Below, piece after piece: positions 16,308-26,021 of a stretch of 64,000 bases of DNA. Position numbers and translations under genes: made by a program. The stretch covers positions 3,348,001 through 3,412,000 of the forward strand of contig NZ_CP085154.1 in the NCBI RefSeq assembly GCF_022788695.1, in the 5' to 3' direction. Below the pieces are notes generated by a model. That model was given only the letters and a program-made list of their open reading frames with translations. It made no database searches and was not told the origin of the DNA. Numbering within the stretch: position 1 is the stretch's first letter; the number at the start of each line of letters is the position of its first letter. Source of the stretch: Pseudosulfitobacter sp. DSM 107133. GTDB taxonomy: Bacteria > Pseudomonadota > Alphaproteobacteria > Rhodobacterales > Rhodobacteraceae.

Positions 16308-19300
16308 CTAGTAATCCCGCTCGAAGAACACCCCAAGGCCGGTTTCGCCCGTCGATGTTACACTGCCCCGCGCGGTCAGTGACGGCGAGATCGTGAGGTT
16401 CAGGTTCACTTCGGCCCCGCCGCCTGCCCCCACGGTGACATCGGTATAGATGTTGTCGGTCAGGTATTTGCCGACGCGTGCGCCGGTTTCGCCGTTTTCA
16501 TCGGTGACAATGTCCAGATCATCCAGCCCGAACCGTTCGCGGATGCTGTTCAGCAGGCCGCCGCCCTTGCCCGCCAGCGTGCGCACGGCAGCGGCAAGCT
16601 GGACCGCTTGCAGGGGCGTGATCTTGGACAGGTCGCGCCCGAACAGCAGTTGCGCCAGAATTTCGTCCTGAGGCTTTTCGGGGGACGAGGTAAAGGTGAT
16701 TTCGGGTTCCGAGGCAAGACCTTCGACGATGATGCGAATGGTGCCGTCCGACGCGGTGGTGTCGGCCACAAAGCGGATATAGGGATCGAATCCACCCTGA
16801 AGCTGTGCCGAGCCTTCGGAGAGGGTCAGCCGTTTGGTCAGGATGTCAAAGCGGCCCCGGATCAGGTCAAAGCGGCCGATTGGCACCACATTGGCGGTGG
16901 TGCCGGTCAGGCGCAATTTGCCACCCAGTTCCGCTTCGAGACCGCGCCCGCGCACGAAGATCCGCGCCGGTGCGTTCAGGGTGATGTCGATGGGATAGGC
17001 AACGCCGCCACCGCCGCTGCTGCCAGAGGCTGCGCCAGTCTCTTCGATCAGGCCTGCGCGGGCGCGGGTGGCGCGCACGGCGGCGGGTTCGCTGATGTGT
17101 TTCAGCCCTTCCAGCACCGGCGCGGTTTCGGCACCGCCTTCGGGCACGCGGATTTCGGTGTTGGCCAAGGTCAGGTCTGCCTTGATCGCCGCCCCCCCTG
17201 TCAACGCTCCGCTGACCGTGGCGCGCCCGTCGATGGTGGTTTCATAGAGCTTGGGGTCGGTCACGCGGACACGCGAAAGCGTAATTGCCAGATCGGCCGT
17301 GTTGGGCGCATCAAGCCCGACGGGTCCGGTGACACGGATGGTCCCGCCGGTCGAGACCGTGGCGGTGACATCAAGGGTGGCGCGCCCGCCCGACAGGCTG
17401 ACCGTGGTGACGATGGGGGCCAGCGTGATGCTTTGTTCGGGCAGCACCAGACGGGCGGCCTCGGTCGAGATGCGCCCCGAGAGCGAGGACAGGGCCAGCG
17501 GTCCGTTCAGCGACAGGTCGAACCGTGCCTGACCGGCGGCGATTTTGGGCGCGATAAAGGTGTTGGCCAGCCCCACGGGGGCCGCCCCAGTCACGTCGAT
17601 GTTGGCGCTGCTGGCGTCGGTGGCGACCTGTCCGCGCAGGCTGGCGGTGGTGCCCTGGGGGCCGGTGGCGTCGATGTTGACGCGCCAGTTGGTGCCCACC
17701 TGCTCGGCGGTGCCCTTGGCGGTGGCGGGGCCGTTGATGCCGTCTGCAAACAGGCCGATGTCGCGCAGGCTGGCGTCAAAGTTCAGCCTGGCCCCCGCGT
17801 CGGTGGTTGTGGCGGTCACGTCGGCCTGCACTTGCAGCGTTTTCAGGTTCAGCCGGTCCACGATCAGCGGCTGGTCGGCGGCCTTGTGGGCAGCCAGATC
17901 AAGTGTGCTGGCGCCGCGCAGCAGCTGGTCGACCTCTGCGATGCCCAGCCCCAGGTTCTGCCCGCTGACATCGGTGGAAAGGTCAAAGGTGTTGTCACGC
18001 GGATCGAACCAACCCGTTGCGTTCACATTCGCCGCGCCGCCCAGCGACCGGCCCGCAAGTGCGGAATAGGGTGACAGCGATTGCACCGCGCCCTGAACGG
18101 TCGCGGTGATGCGCCGGGGCGCGCCGTCGACCACAGGGACGGTGCCGGTCACGCGCACGTCGGCGCGGCCCGGACCCGTGGCGCGCATGTCGGCGGCCCA
18201 GTCGGTGCCGGTCTGGCGCAGGGTGCCGTTCAGCGTGGCCGCGCCCGACAGGCCGGGTGCCACCACCGCGGTGTCGGGCACCCGCGCGTCCACGCGCAGG
18301 GCGCTGTCGGCGCGGCCCAGCGTGCCGTTGACGCGGGCGGTGATGTGGTCGGTGGTCAGCGTGAAGCTGTCGATATTGGTGGTGGTCCCGTCGCGCTGTG
18401 CCACCACGTTCAGCGTGCTGGGGCCGCGCAGCAGACCGTCAAGCTGGGGGATACCGGCGGACAGGTTCTGGCCGGTCAGGTCGGTTTTCAGATCAAAGGT
18501 ATAATCGCGCAGATCAACCCAGCCCTGCGCCGTCACATTGGCGGCACCGGACAGCGGGCGGTTGGCCAGCGTGGCATAGGGTGCAAGGGATTGTAGCGCG
18601 CCTGTCACCTCTGCATTAATGCGCCCCAATGTGCCGTCGACCAGCGCCAGCGTGCCGTCGACAGTCACATCGGCCCCGCCCGGTCCGGTGGCGCGCACGT
18701 CAACGGTCACGTCGCTGCCCGCTTGCCGGATCGTGCCATTCAGCGTTGAGGGGCCGTTCAGCCCCGGCTGGATCAGGGAGGTTTCGTTGACCCGTGCCGC
18801 CACCTTCAGATCGCTTGCGTCAGAGGATAGGGTGCCGCTGACGGTGGCGTTGATCTGGTTGGTGGCAATTTCGAAATTCTCGATACGGGTGCCGGTTTCG
18901 TCGCGCTGCGCGCTGAGGGACAGACGGCTTTGGCCGGCGATCAGCGGGTCGGCCTGCGGGATGCCCACGGCCAGATCGGTGGCGGTGCCGTTCAAGGCCA
19001 CGTCGAACGCCCCCGACAGCGGCGCAAAGGTAAACCTGCTGTCGAATTTGGTGGCGCCTTGCAGATCCTGCCCCGACACCAGCGCAAACCGCGACAGGTC
19101 GGCGGCAGTCAGGGTCATGTCCCCCGCGACGGACAGGTTCAGATCGTCAGTCAGCCCGTCAAGCTGCACCAGCCCTGTCAGCCCGTAGTCGGCCCCCGAC
19201 AGGTCGATGTCGCGCAGGGCCAGCGGTGCGCCTTTGGTCCAGTCGATGATCAGGCCGCCGTCGATGCGCGGGCCGACGGCCTGGGCCAGTGCGGTGTCGG

Positions 19301-20633
19301 TCAGCGCGATCCCCTGAGCGGCATAGGTCAGTTTGCCCTGCACGCCGCCAACCTGTCCAGCATCACCCTGTGTCAGGGTGCCATTGCCTTGCAACTGCAC
19401 GCGGTCCAGTTTCAGGGTTGGCTGGTCCAGCCCCGCAACAGCGATGGTGGCATCCCAGCCCGCGCCCGTGGCCGCATCAAAGCGCACGGCCAGCGTGGCA
19501 GTGTCGATCTGGGTCTGCTCGCCCGGCAGGGGCAACAACACCGGCGTGCCGTCGGCATCTGCGATGCGCCCGTCCAGCACGATGACCGACGGCCAGCCGT
19601 CCGCGCCCAGCGCGACGTTGCCTGTCAGGGTCAGCGCGCGGGTGTCCAGATCAAGGCTTTCCAGCGTCAGGCGGCCATCGCCAAAGAGGGTGCCCGAGGA
19701 TTTCAGCGTGATATTGTCGCCAAAGAACGCGCCATAACGCGGCGCAAAGACCGGCGCGATGTCACCGCCCAGATCCAGCACAAAGCTGCGGTCAAGGGGC
19801 GGGGTGATAACGGTGCCGTCTTCGGCGGTCGTCGGCGCTGCGTCGGAGGGGGTGCCTTTGAGCGACACGGACCCGTCAAGGCGCGGGGTGTCATCGGTGG
19901 CCAGCGTGATGTCGGCGGTGAAATCATCCAGCGGGCCGGCGCCCGCGATGGTCAGGTCAACCGACGGATCACCCGGCAGGGTCAGCAGGGTCGAGACGAT
20001 GCCGCCGCTGTCTTCGGAGACGGTCAAATTCAGGTCCAGCACGCCGGTTTCATTGGCATAGCTGGCGGCAAGGGTCACGTCGCCCCTGGTTGCGTCGATG
20101 CGGTTGATATCGACATTGGCGGTGCCTTCGCCGTCTGCCAGCCGGGCCGAGCCGCTGAGCGAGATCACCGCCGCCTCGCCAAAGAGCGCCGCGCCGATGT
20201 CGACGCGGCCGGCCTTGATGGCGTTGATGTTTATGGACACGGGCAAATCCGGGATGGAAAAGCGGCCCGATGCTTCCGGGGCGGGCACGTCGATGCTGTC
20301 GGAAGGCACGGGTTTGCGCGGCAGCAGCACCTCGGCCACGGACAGTTCGTTCACCTCGAGTCGGCCGGTCAGCAGGGCGGCGCGGCTCCAGTCCAGCACC
20401 ACGTCTTTCAGCGTCAGCCAGATGCCTTCGTCGTCGGCAATGGTCAGTTCCTGTATGGACACCTGCGAGCTGAGCGCGCCTTCGAAGCCGATGATGCGCA
20501 CCTGACGGCCCGCGCCAGACAGGCTGTCTTCGAGGAAGGCCTGCAAATAGCCGCGATCGTCAGATTGCGCCGAGGAAACGCCCGGAAGGCACAGCATCAG
20601 GGTGGCCGCAAGGATAAGCAGGAAATGTTTCAA
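16308..20633 (-). CDS. tamB: TamB, translocation and assembly module inner-membrane component
   Basis: A 1441-residue periplasm-spanning protein, thought to bridge inner and outer membranes with TamA and to help autotransporter assembly and lipid transport. The N-terminus (MKHFLLILAATLMLCLPGVS) is a membrane anchor or signal. The long middle is repetitive beta structure with blocks such as NGTLRQ and ATGPGRADV recurring several times. The DUF490 domain fills the last roughly 350 residues, with GRFDLIRGRFDIL, LLFGRDLSKI and an aromatic end (GVFFERDY). Its start overlaps the tamA stop by 4 bp. Confidence 0.93.
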   Translation of the reverse strand: MKHFLLILAATLMLCLPGVSSAQSDDRGYLQAFLEDSLSGAGRQVRIIGFEGALSSQVSIQELTIADDEGIWLTLKDVVLDWSRAALLTGRLEVNELSVAEVLLPRKPVPSDSIDVPAPEASGRFSIPDLPVSININAIKAGRVDIGAALFGEAAVISLSGSARLADGEGTANVDINRIDATRGDVTLAASYANETGVLDLNLTVSEDSGGIVSTLLTLPGDPSVDLTIAGAGPLDDFTADITLATDDTPRLDGSVSLKGTPSDAAPTTAEDGTVITPPLDRSFVLDLGGDIAPVFAPRYGAFFGDNITLKSSGTLFGDGRLTLESLDLDTRALTLTGNVALGADGWPSVIVLDGRIADADGTPVLLPLPGEQTQIDTATLAVRFDAATGAGWDATIAVAGLDQPTLKLDRVQLQGNGTLTQGDAGQVGGVQGKLTYAAQGIALTDTALAQAVGPRIDGGLIIDWTKGAPLALRDIDLSGADYGLTGLVQLDGLTDDLNLSVAGDMTLTAADLSRFALVSGQDLQGATKFDSRFTFAPLSGAFDVALNGTATDLAVGIPQADPLIAGQSRLSLSAQRDETGTRIENFEIATNQINATVSGTLSSDASDLKVAARVNETSLIQPGLNGPSTLNGTIRQAGSDVTVDVRATGPGGADVTVDGTLALVDGTLGRINAEVTGALQSLAPYATLANRPLSGAANVTAQGWVDLRDYTFDLKTDLTGQNLSAGIPQLDGLLRGPSTLNVVAQRDGTTTNIDSFTLTTDHITARVNGTLGRADSALRVDARVPDTAVVAPGLSGAATLNGTLRQTGTDWAADMRATGPGRADVRVTGTVPVVDGAPRRITATVQGAVQSLSPYSALAGRSLGGAANVNATGWFDPRDNTFDLSTDVSGQNLGLGIAEVDQLLRGASTLDLAAHKAADQPLIVDRLNLKTLQVQADVTATTTDAGARLNFDASLRDIGLFADGINGPATAKGTAEQVGTNWRVNIDATGPQGTTASLRGQVATDASSANIDVTGAAPVGLANTFIAPKIAAGQARFDLSLNGPLALSSLSGRISTEAARLVLPEQSITLAPIVTTVSLSGGRATLDVTATVSTGGTIRVTGPVGLDAPNTADLAITLSRVRVTDPKLYETTIDGRATVSGALTGGAAIKADLTLANTEIRVPEGGAETAPVLEGLKHISEPAAVRATRARAGLIEETGAASGSSGGGGVAYPIDITLNAPARIFVRGRGLEAELGGKLRLTGTTANVVPIGRFDLIRGRFDILTKRLTLSEGSAQLQGGFDPYIRFVADTTASDGTIRIIVEGLASEPEITFTSSPEKPQDEILAQLLFGRDLSKITPLQAVQLAAAVRTLAGKGGGLLNSIRERFGLDDLDIVTDENGETGARVGKYLTDNIYTDVTVGAGGGAEVNLNLTISPSLTARGSVTSTGETGLGVFFERDY

Positions 20634-22438
20634 AACGACTGTCCAATACCAACGTAAAATTGCACTCCGTCCCCCGTGTCACCGCCCACGGGGGCCGCCA
20701 CGTCCAGCCGGATCGGGCCGATGCCCGTGTTATAGCGCAGGCCCAGACCCGCCCCGGCGTGCCAGTCACCCGCATCGGCAAACAGCCCGTCCGCCGAGAT
20801 GAAACCCGCATCGACAAAGCCGACCAGACCGATGGTGTCGGTGATCGAGGCGCGCACTTCGCCCGACAGGCCCACAAAGGATTTGCCCCCCGACAGGTCG
20901 GTGCCGCCCAGATCGACGCCCAGCGATTGATAGGGTTGTCCACGCACAGTGCCGCCCCCGCCCGAGAAGAACAGGAAGTCGGGCGGCAGATCGGCCAGAT
21001 CGGCCCCGACGGTCGACCCGACCTGCACACGCCCGGCAAAGACCAGCCTTTTCTCTTGCCCGACCGCGCGGAAAATCCGCCCGTCTGCAAAGAACCGCGC
21101 GCCGACGTCGGTTTCGTCCAGCCGCACAAAGGGCATCGCCTCGGCCTTGAGATAGTAGCCGCCCGTCGGGTTCAGAATGTCGTCGCGGTGGTCCCATGTG
21201 GCCGACAGGGGCGCGTTCAGGAACAAAAAGCTGCGTTCGCCGTAAAAGTCGTCATTGGTGACCTCATAGCGCAGCTCCAGCGCCACTTCGGCCTGAAAAT
21301 GGTCGGAATAGATGCGCGATGCGCCGACGCCGAAGCGGGCCTGTTGCAGGTCGTAATTCTCTTCGGTTTCGTCCGAGATCGAACCGTAGACAAAGCCGTC
21401 GGTGTCGGTGCCGAAAAAGGCCGGGCTGTTCAGCCGCGCGCCCAGACTGTAATCCACCCCGCCCGACTGGCCGCCGATGCCCGATATTTCACCGTCAACG
21501 CGCAGCCGTTCGGCACCGCCCAGCAGGTTGCGGTGCATCCAGTAGCTGGACAGGGTCAGCCCCTCGGTCGACGAGATTTCCGCGCCAAAGCCGAAGCGGC
21601 GGGGCTTGGCATCGACCAGCGCCAGCGGCACATCCAGCACGTTGCCGTTGCGCAGGGTTTCGGCCTCGGTCAGGGACACCGAGGAAAACGCACCGGTGCG
21701 GCGCAGGCGTTTGGCGACGGTTTCAAGTTCTGCGGGCGAGAAAACCGCGCCCTCGGGAAAGCCTGCGATACGGGCGATGCGGTCGGCGCGCACGGCGCTG
21801 TCATTGGTCTGTACCAGACGGCCAAAGGTCACGCGCGGCCCAGGTGCCAGCCCCAGCCGGACCGCCAGCGTGTTTTGTGCATGGTTGGCGGTGACGCTTT
21901 GTTGCGACAGGGCGACCTTGGCATGGCCTGCATTGCGCCAGCCCGCAACGCCGCTGTCGACGGTTTCCTGCAAGACGGTGCTGCGCGCGGGGGCACCTGT
22001 ACGGAAATCGTCAGGGGGTGTGTCACCGGGGGCCAGCGGGGCAATCCGGGCCTGACCGAGGCTGAATAGCGGGCCGGGGTTGACGGTAATCGTGGCTTGA
22101 CTGATCTGCGCGGGCACGTTGAACGTGGGGATCGACGCGGCCTCGCGGCCATCGAGTTTGATGTTCACGACACCGCTGTAATAGCCCATCGCATAAAGTG
22201 TGCGCACCAGACGGGCATAATCGGCCCCGGCTGCCGCCAGGGCTGCGCGCGGAGTGGTTTCGGGGTTGTCCGCCGCCGCCACGGTCAGCGACGCCTGTTC
22301 GAGCGCCTCGCGCAGCTTCTTGTCGCTGCTTGCAACGGTAAAGCTGCCGATTTCCAATGCGGATGTCGGCAGGGCCACACCAAGACAAAGCAGGGCAGAG
22401 ACCGCTGCCATGGTTCTTTTGAGGAAAAATTGCGTCAC
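20630..22438 (-). CDS. tamA: TamA, outer-membrane BamA-family barrel
   Basis: Partner of TamB: an Omp85-type outer-membrane protein with POTRA domains and a C-terminal 16-strand barrel. The frame is open back to a TTG at 22519, but a GTG at 22438 gives a proper signal peptide (basic TQFFLKRT, then AAVSALLCLGVALPTSA). That start yields 602 residues and is preferred, though no strong ribosome binding site is seen. POTRA-like segments occupy about residues 20-260. The barrel has the GGGTVRGQPYQSLG region (VRGY-like motif) and ends in an aromatic strand, FYVGIGQSF. Confidence 0.9.
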   Translation of the reverse strand: MTQFFLKRTMAAVSALLCLGVALPTSALEIGSFTVASSDKKLREALEQASLTVAAADNPETTPRAALAAAGADYARLVRTLYAMGYYSGVVNIKLDGREAASIPTFNVPAQISQATITVNPGPLFSLGQARIAPLAPGDTPPDDFRTGAPARSTVLQETVDSGVAGWRNAGHAKVALSQQSVTANHAQNTLAVRLGLAPGPRVTFGRLVQTNDSAVRADRIARIAGFPEGAVFSPAELETVAKRLRRTGAFSSVSLTEAETLRNGNVLDVPLALVDAKPRRFGFGAEISSTEGLTLSSYWMHRNLLGGAERLRVDGEISGIGGQSGGVDYSLGARLNSPAFFGTDTDGFVYGSISDETEENYDLQQARFGVGASRIYSDHFQAEVALELRYEVTNDDFYGERSFLFLNAPLSATWDHRDDILNPTGGYYLKAEAMPFVRLDETDVGARFFADGRIFRAVGQEKRLVFAGRVQVGSTVGADLADLPPDFLFFSGGGGTVRGQPYQSLGVDLGGTDLSGGKSFVGLSGEVRASITDTIGLVGFVDAGFISADGLFADAGDWHAGAGLGLRYNTGIGPIRLDVAAPVGGDTGDGVQFYVGIGQSF

Positions 22439-22536
22439 GATTTCAATAACCACATTCTGGCAGTGCGTTTGAGACGACCATAACCAACGGCCACGCGGGT
22501 CACCATCCGATATTCGCAACGTTTCGCGTCACGTTG

Positions 22537-22584
22537 CTGCGACATGCTTCACAGGATGGGCTGCGACATGCCTCACAGGATGGT
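22537..22584. repeat. 24-bp tandem duplication
   Basis: Two adjacent 24-bp units, CTGCGACATGCTTCACAGGA followed by TGGG, then the same with two mismatches, just upstream of tamA. Probably a recent slippage duplication in the promoter region. Confidence 0.7.
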
Positions 22585-22705
22585 AAACTAGTCCGTGCGG
22601 GGCACGAGGCAACTTCGCAAGTGGCGGCGCAATTTCGCCGATCGCTCCGGGTGGTTTTGCACGACGCGCCGGTTGGGGCGCGCCGCTTTTGTTTTCAAAG
22701 GCTTT

Positions 22706-23494
22706 TCAGGAGCGTTGCAAAAAGCCTCTGATCTGCGCTGCTGTCAGATCGGGCCGTTCCATGGGGGCGAGGTGGCCGGTGGGCAGTTCGGCATAGGTTG
22801 CGCCGTCAATCGCAGCCGCAAGGGCGCGTGAATGCGCGGGCGGCACCATGTGGTCGTAAGTTGCGCCGATCACCAGCGCAGGGGCGCTGATCTTACCCAG
22901 CGCGGCACTGACATCCAGCACCAGATCCAGTTCCACCTGACGCGCCATGCCCTTCCAGTCCATCGTTGTGTCGAGATCCTGAAGGGCCTGCGCCACACCG
23001 TCAGATCCCCAGGACGAAAGCGTATCGGGGCTGAAGCCGGTCAGCAGGATCACCTGCGCCATCGCGCGGGGGTTCGTGGCGATCAGGGTACGCCAAAGCT
23101 CCATCTCGATCTTCAGGCGCGGATCGGCGCTTGCGAACCCTGCAAGCAGGATCAGGTTGCTGATGCGCTCCGGCCATTGTGCTGCGACATGCACGGCGAC
23201 GGCCGCCCCCAGAGAGAACCCGGCAAGGGCAAACTGCGTAAGGCCCGCATGGGTGGCGACGGCCATGATCTGGGCCGCCAGGTAATCCACCGTCAGCACC
23301 CTTCCGTCATCTTCGGTTGCGCCCGAACCCGCATAATCGGGGCGCACGACGGTGTAGTCCTTTGCCAGCTCTTGTGTCACCTCTTCCCAATTGCTGCCCC
23401 CATCCCCGCCGGTGCCGTGAACCAGCAACAGCGCCGGGCCTGTTCCGTCCTTACGATAGGCAATTTTCCTGCCTTCAAATGTCGCAAAATGCAT
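22706..23494 (-). CDS. Alpha/beta hydrolase
   Basis: 262 residues from the ATG at 23494, which has AAGGAG seven to twelve bases upstream; a longer frame to 23560 overlaps the divergent operator. Serine hydrolase with LLVHGTGGDGG (oxyanion), AGFSLGAA (Ser nucleophile in G-x-S-x-G) and a C-terminal ELPTGHLAPMERP His motif. Substrate unknown. Divergent from a MerR-family gene across an 83-bp region with a perfect palindrome, so it is probably the regulator's target. Confidence 0.85.
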   Translation of the reverse strand: MHFATFEGRKIAYRKDGTGPALLLVHGTGGDGGSNWEEVTQELAKDYTVVRPDYAGSGATEDDGRVLTVDYLAAQIMAVATHAGLTQFALAGFSLGAAVAVHVAAQWPERISNLILLAGFASADPRLKIEMELWRTLIATNPRAMAQVILLTGFSPDTLSSWGSDGVAQALQDLDTTMDWKGMARQVELDLVLDVSAALGKISAPALVIGATYDHMVPPAHSRALAAAIDGATYAELPTGHLAPMERPDLTAAQIRGFLQRS

Positions 23495-23536
23495 AGTGCA
23501 ACTCCTTTCTTGCGTTGAGTCGCGACAAGTCCTAAG

Positions 23537-23556
23537 CCCTGACAGTACTGTCAGGG
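23537..23556. promoter_or_regulatory. 20-bp perfect palindrome, likely MerR-type operator
   Basis: CCCTGACAGTACTGTCAGGG, a perfect dyad between the divergent hydrolase (start 23494) and MerR-family gene (start 23578). MerR proteins bind such dyads inside over-long promoter spacers. It lies 22 bp before the regulator start and 43 bp before the hydrolase start. Confidence 0.75.
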
Positions 23557-23577
23557 TCAAGAGATATCGGAGGCAAG

Positions 23578-23934
23578 ATGCAAATAGGAGAACTGTCCGG
23601 GCGCACCGGCGTTTCCGTGCGCATGCTGCGCTATTACGAACAAGAGGGTTTGCTCACGCCGGCGCGGCGCAATTCGGGGTATCGTGATTATGACGCGGCG
23701 GACGTGCAGATCGTCAACGCCATACGGATGCTGAACGACGCAGGGTTGAAGCTTGAGTTCATCCGCCGGTTTCTGCCCTGCCTGCGCAGCGCGGGGCCGA
23801 TATTGCCCCCCTGCCCCGACCTGATGGCCGCAATGCGGCAGGAAATGCAGGTGCTGGACGGGAAACTCCGGGAAATCCGCGAAAGCCGTGACATGCTGGG
23901 CACCTATTACAAAGAGATGTCGGCGCACCTGTGA
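23578..23934 (+). CDS. MerR-family transcriptional regulator
   Basis: 118 residues. The N-terminal winged HTH is standard: MQIGELSGRTGVSVRMLRYY, then EQEGLLTPARRNSGYRDY. A dimerisation coiled coil follows (about residues 80-112). A short Cys-containing loop, LPCLRS and PPCPDL, could bind metal or sense oxidants, but this is a guess. AGATATCGGAGG precedes the ATG. Confidence 0.9.
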   Translation: MQIGELSGRTGVSVRMLRYYEQEGLLTPARRNSGYRDYDAADVQIVNAIRMLNDAGLKLEFIRRFLPCLRSAGPILPPCPDLMAAMRQEMQVLDGKLREIRESRDMLGTYYKEMSAHL

Positions 23935-23958
23935 GTGCGGGGGCAGGACCCGTTGATC

Positions 23959-25707
23959 CTAGGCGCGGTTGCTGATCCAGCGGCATTGATAGGGGGCCAG
24001 CGTGATCTGCGGGGCCAGCGGGTCGACATCTTCGCCCGACAGCAGGTCGGTCCAGGCCACGTCCTCGATCAGGTTCAGTACCTCGGAGGACATCGTCACC
24101 GTCTCGTCGCTGATGTTGTGCAGGGCAAAGATTGACTGATGCCGGTCCAGACTTTGCCGCCAGACACCAAAGATGCGGTCATCGCCCATGTTTACGGTAA
24201 ACTGGGTGGCGTTGGGGTGGAATGCGGTCTGGCGGGCGCGCAGTTTCAGCCGCTGTTCCAGCGCGCCCAGCACGCGGGCCTGTGGGCTGGTGTCGTCGTC
24301 CAGCAGGGCGCGCAGGGCCGGATAGTCCCAGCGGTGGCGGTTGATGGCGCGGTTCATGCCGCGGTGTTCAACGGCTTCGTGATCGTTGGGCGTGGCCAGC
24401 AGCGAATGGATGTAAAAGGCCGGGATGCCTTCGAGCGACATGACGATGGTTTGCGAACAGATGAACCGTTCGAAATGATACTGGTCGGCGCCTTTGAACG
24501 TGCGTTCCATCGCGGCGTAAAAGGTGGTGTTCAGCTCATAGGGGCTTTCTCCCCCATCGGGCAGGGTGCGCATGGACACCAACCCGCCGATGGCGCGCAC
24601 CGTGTCGATGACCTGTTGTTTCTCATGTTCGGGCAACAGCCCTTCGGCGGGGCGCATTCCGATCCCGTCGTGGCTGGCGGTGAAGTTCAGATAGGCACAG
24701 CCCATCGGTGCGGGTGGCATCCCGCGCTGCCAGCGGCGCAGGTGTTGCGCCGAGCCGGACATCATCGCGTGCAGGATCAGCGGCGGCAGTGGAAAATTGT
24801 AGATCGCGTGCGCTTCGTTGCCCTGCCCGAAATAGCTGAGGTTTTCGGCCTTGGGCACGTTGGTTTCGGTCAGCAGGATGATCTTTTCGCGGGCAAAATC
24901 GCACAGCAGGCGCATCAATTGCACAACTGCGTGCGTTTGCGGCAGGTGGATCGAGGGCGAGCCGATTTCCTTCCACAGGAAGGCCACCGCATCGAGCCGG
25001 ATAATCTCGACCCCGTTGTCCACATGCAGGCGGATGATGCGCAGGAATTCCAGCAGTACCTCGGGGTTGCGGAAATCCAGGTCGATCTGGTCATGGCTGA
25101 AGGTGCACCAGACATGGCGCACCCCGTTCGTGGTGTCGACGCGGCGCAGCAGCGGTGTGGTGCGCGGGCGCACGACCATGCCGAGGTCGTCGGAGGGGTC
25201 GGCTTCGAAAAAGAACTTGTCGTAGGGTTCCTGCCCCTGCCGGTAGGCGTTGAACCAGTTGCCCTGGCTTGAGACGTGGTTGAGCACCAGGTCGGACATC
25301 AGTTTGAAATCGCGGGCAATGCGGTTGATGTCGGCCCAGTCGCCCAGTTGCGGGTTCACGCTGCGAAAATCGGACACCGCAAAGCCGTCATCGGACGTAT
25401 AGGGAAAGAACGGCAGGATATGCACACTGTTCAGCGCGCCACGCAGGTAGCGGTGCAGAAAATCGTTCAGCAAATCCAGCGGCTTGTGTGCGCCATCAAC
25501 GATCGAATTGCCATAGGTTATCACCAGCGCGTCCCTCTCGGACCACAGGGAATTGCCGCGCACCCGCCCCCGCTTGCGGCGCTCGGTGCCTTCGGGCCAA
25601 AAGGCGTCGATGATCAGGCTGGAGAGGATCGTTGCATCAAGTTCGGGATAGATCTGCTGGACAAGGACGTGCAGCCTTTGGCTGAGGGACGGGCTGCTTT
25701 GGGTCAT
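23959..25707 (-). CDS. GH13 sugar phosphorylase (sucrose phosphorylase-like)
   Basis: 582 residues of GH13, subfamily-18 type, the group with sucrose, sucrose-6-phosphate and glucosylglycerate phosphorylases. The nucleophile Asp is in IIRLDAVAFLWK, the acid/base Glu in ILLTETNVPK and the transition-state Asp in NFTASHDGIGM. The start region VHILPFFPYTSDDGFAV and the phosphorylase-type DLVLNHVSSQ are typical. The length is closer to glucosylglycerate-type enzymes than to the roughly 500-residue sucrose phosphorylases, but the acceptor cannot be read from sequence. It stands alone, without transporter or kinase genes, divergent from a sensor kinase. Confidence 0.85.
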   Translation of the reverse strand: MTQSSPSLSQRLHVLVQQIYPELDATILSSLIIDAFWPEGTERRKRGRVRGNSLWSERDALVITYGNSIVDGAHKPLDLLNDFLHRYLRGALNSVHILPFFPYTSDDGFAVSDFRSVNPQLGDWADINRIARDFKLMSDLVLNHVSSQGNWFNAYRQGQEPYDKFFFEADPSDDLGMVVRPRTTPLLRRVDTTNGVRHVWCTFSHDQIDLDFRNPEVLLEFLRIIRLHVDNGVEIIRLDAVAFLWKEIGSPSIHLPQTHAVVQLMRLLCDFAREKIILLTETNVPKAENLSYFGQGNEAHAIYNFPLPPLILHAMMSGSAQHLRRWQRGMPPAPMGCAYLNFTASHDGIGMRPAEGLLPEHEKQQVIDTVRAIGGLVSMRTLPDGGESPYELNTTFYAAMERTFKGADQYHFERFICSQTIVMSLEGIPAFYIHSLLATPNDHEAVEHRGMNRAINRHRWDYPALRALLDDDTSPQARVLGALEQRLKLRARQTAFHPNATQFTVNMGDDRIFGVWRQSLDRHQSIFALHNISDETVTMSSEVLNLIEDVAWTDLLSGEDVDPLAPQITLAPYQCRWISNRA

Positions 25708-26021
25708 GGCTTAACGCTTTCGGTCTTGGTTTTACGCCTGCGGGGTATCGCAGGACATGCGCACCCTGGTGTGTCTCGCCGGATTGCTGTGCTCCTGTCG
25801 CCCGATTATGAAGCCTGCTTGGTCAGGTGCAAGCAAACGTCCCCTGAATGCGCAAATACCAAGCCCGACGCCTATTTTTCTGGCATGTTGTTTGTGCAAT
25901 TTGCGCTTGCTTGACGCTGGGTCATCAGGCATGGGAATTCACATCTGCCAAAGCGATACATCAGGTGCGCGAATACGGATTTACCGATGACCTTTGGCCT
26001 TTTGCCTGTACATTGCCCAGA

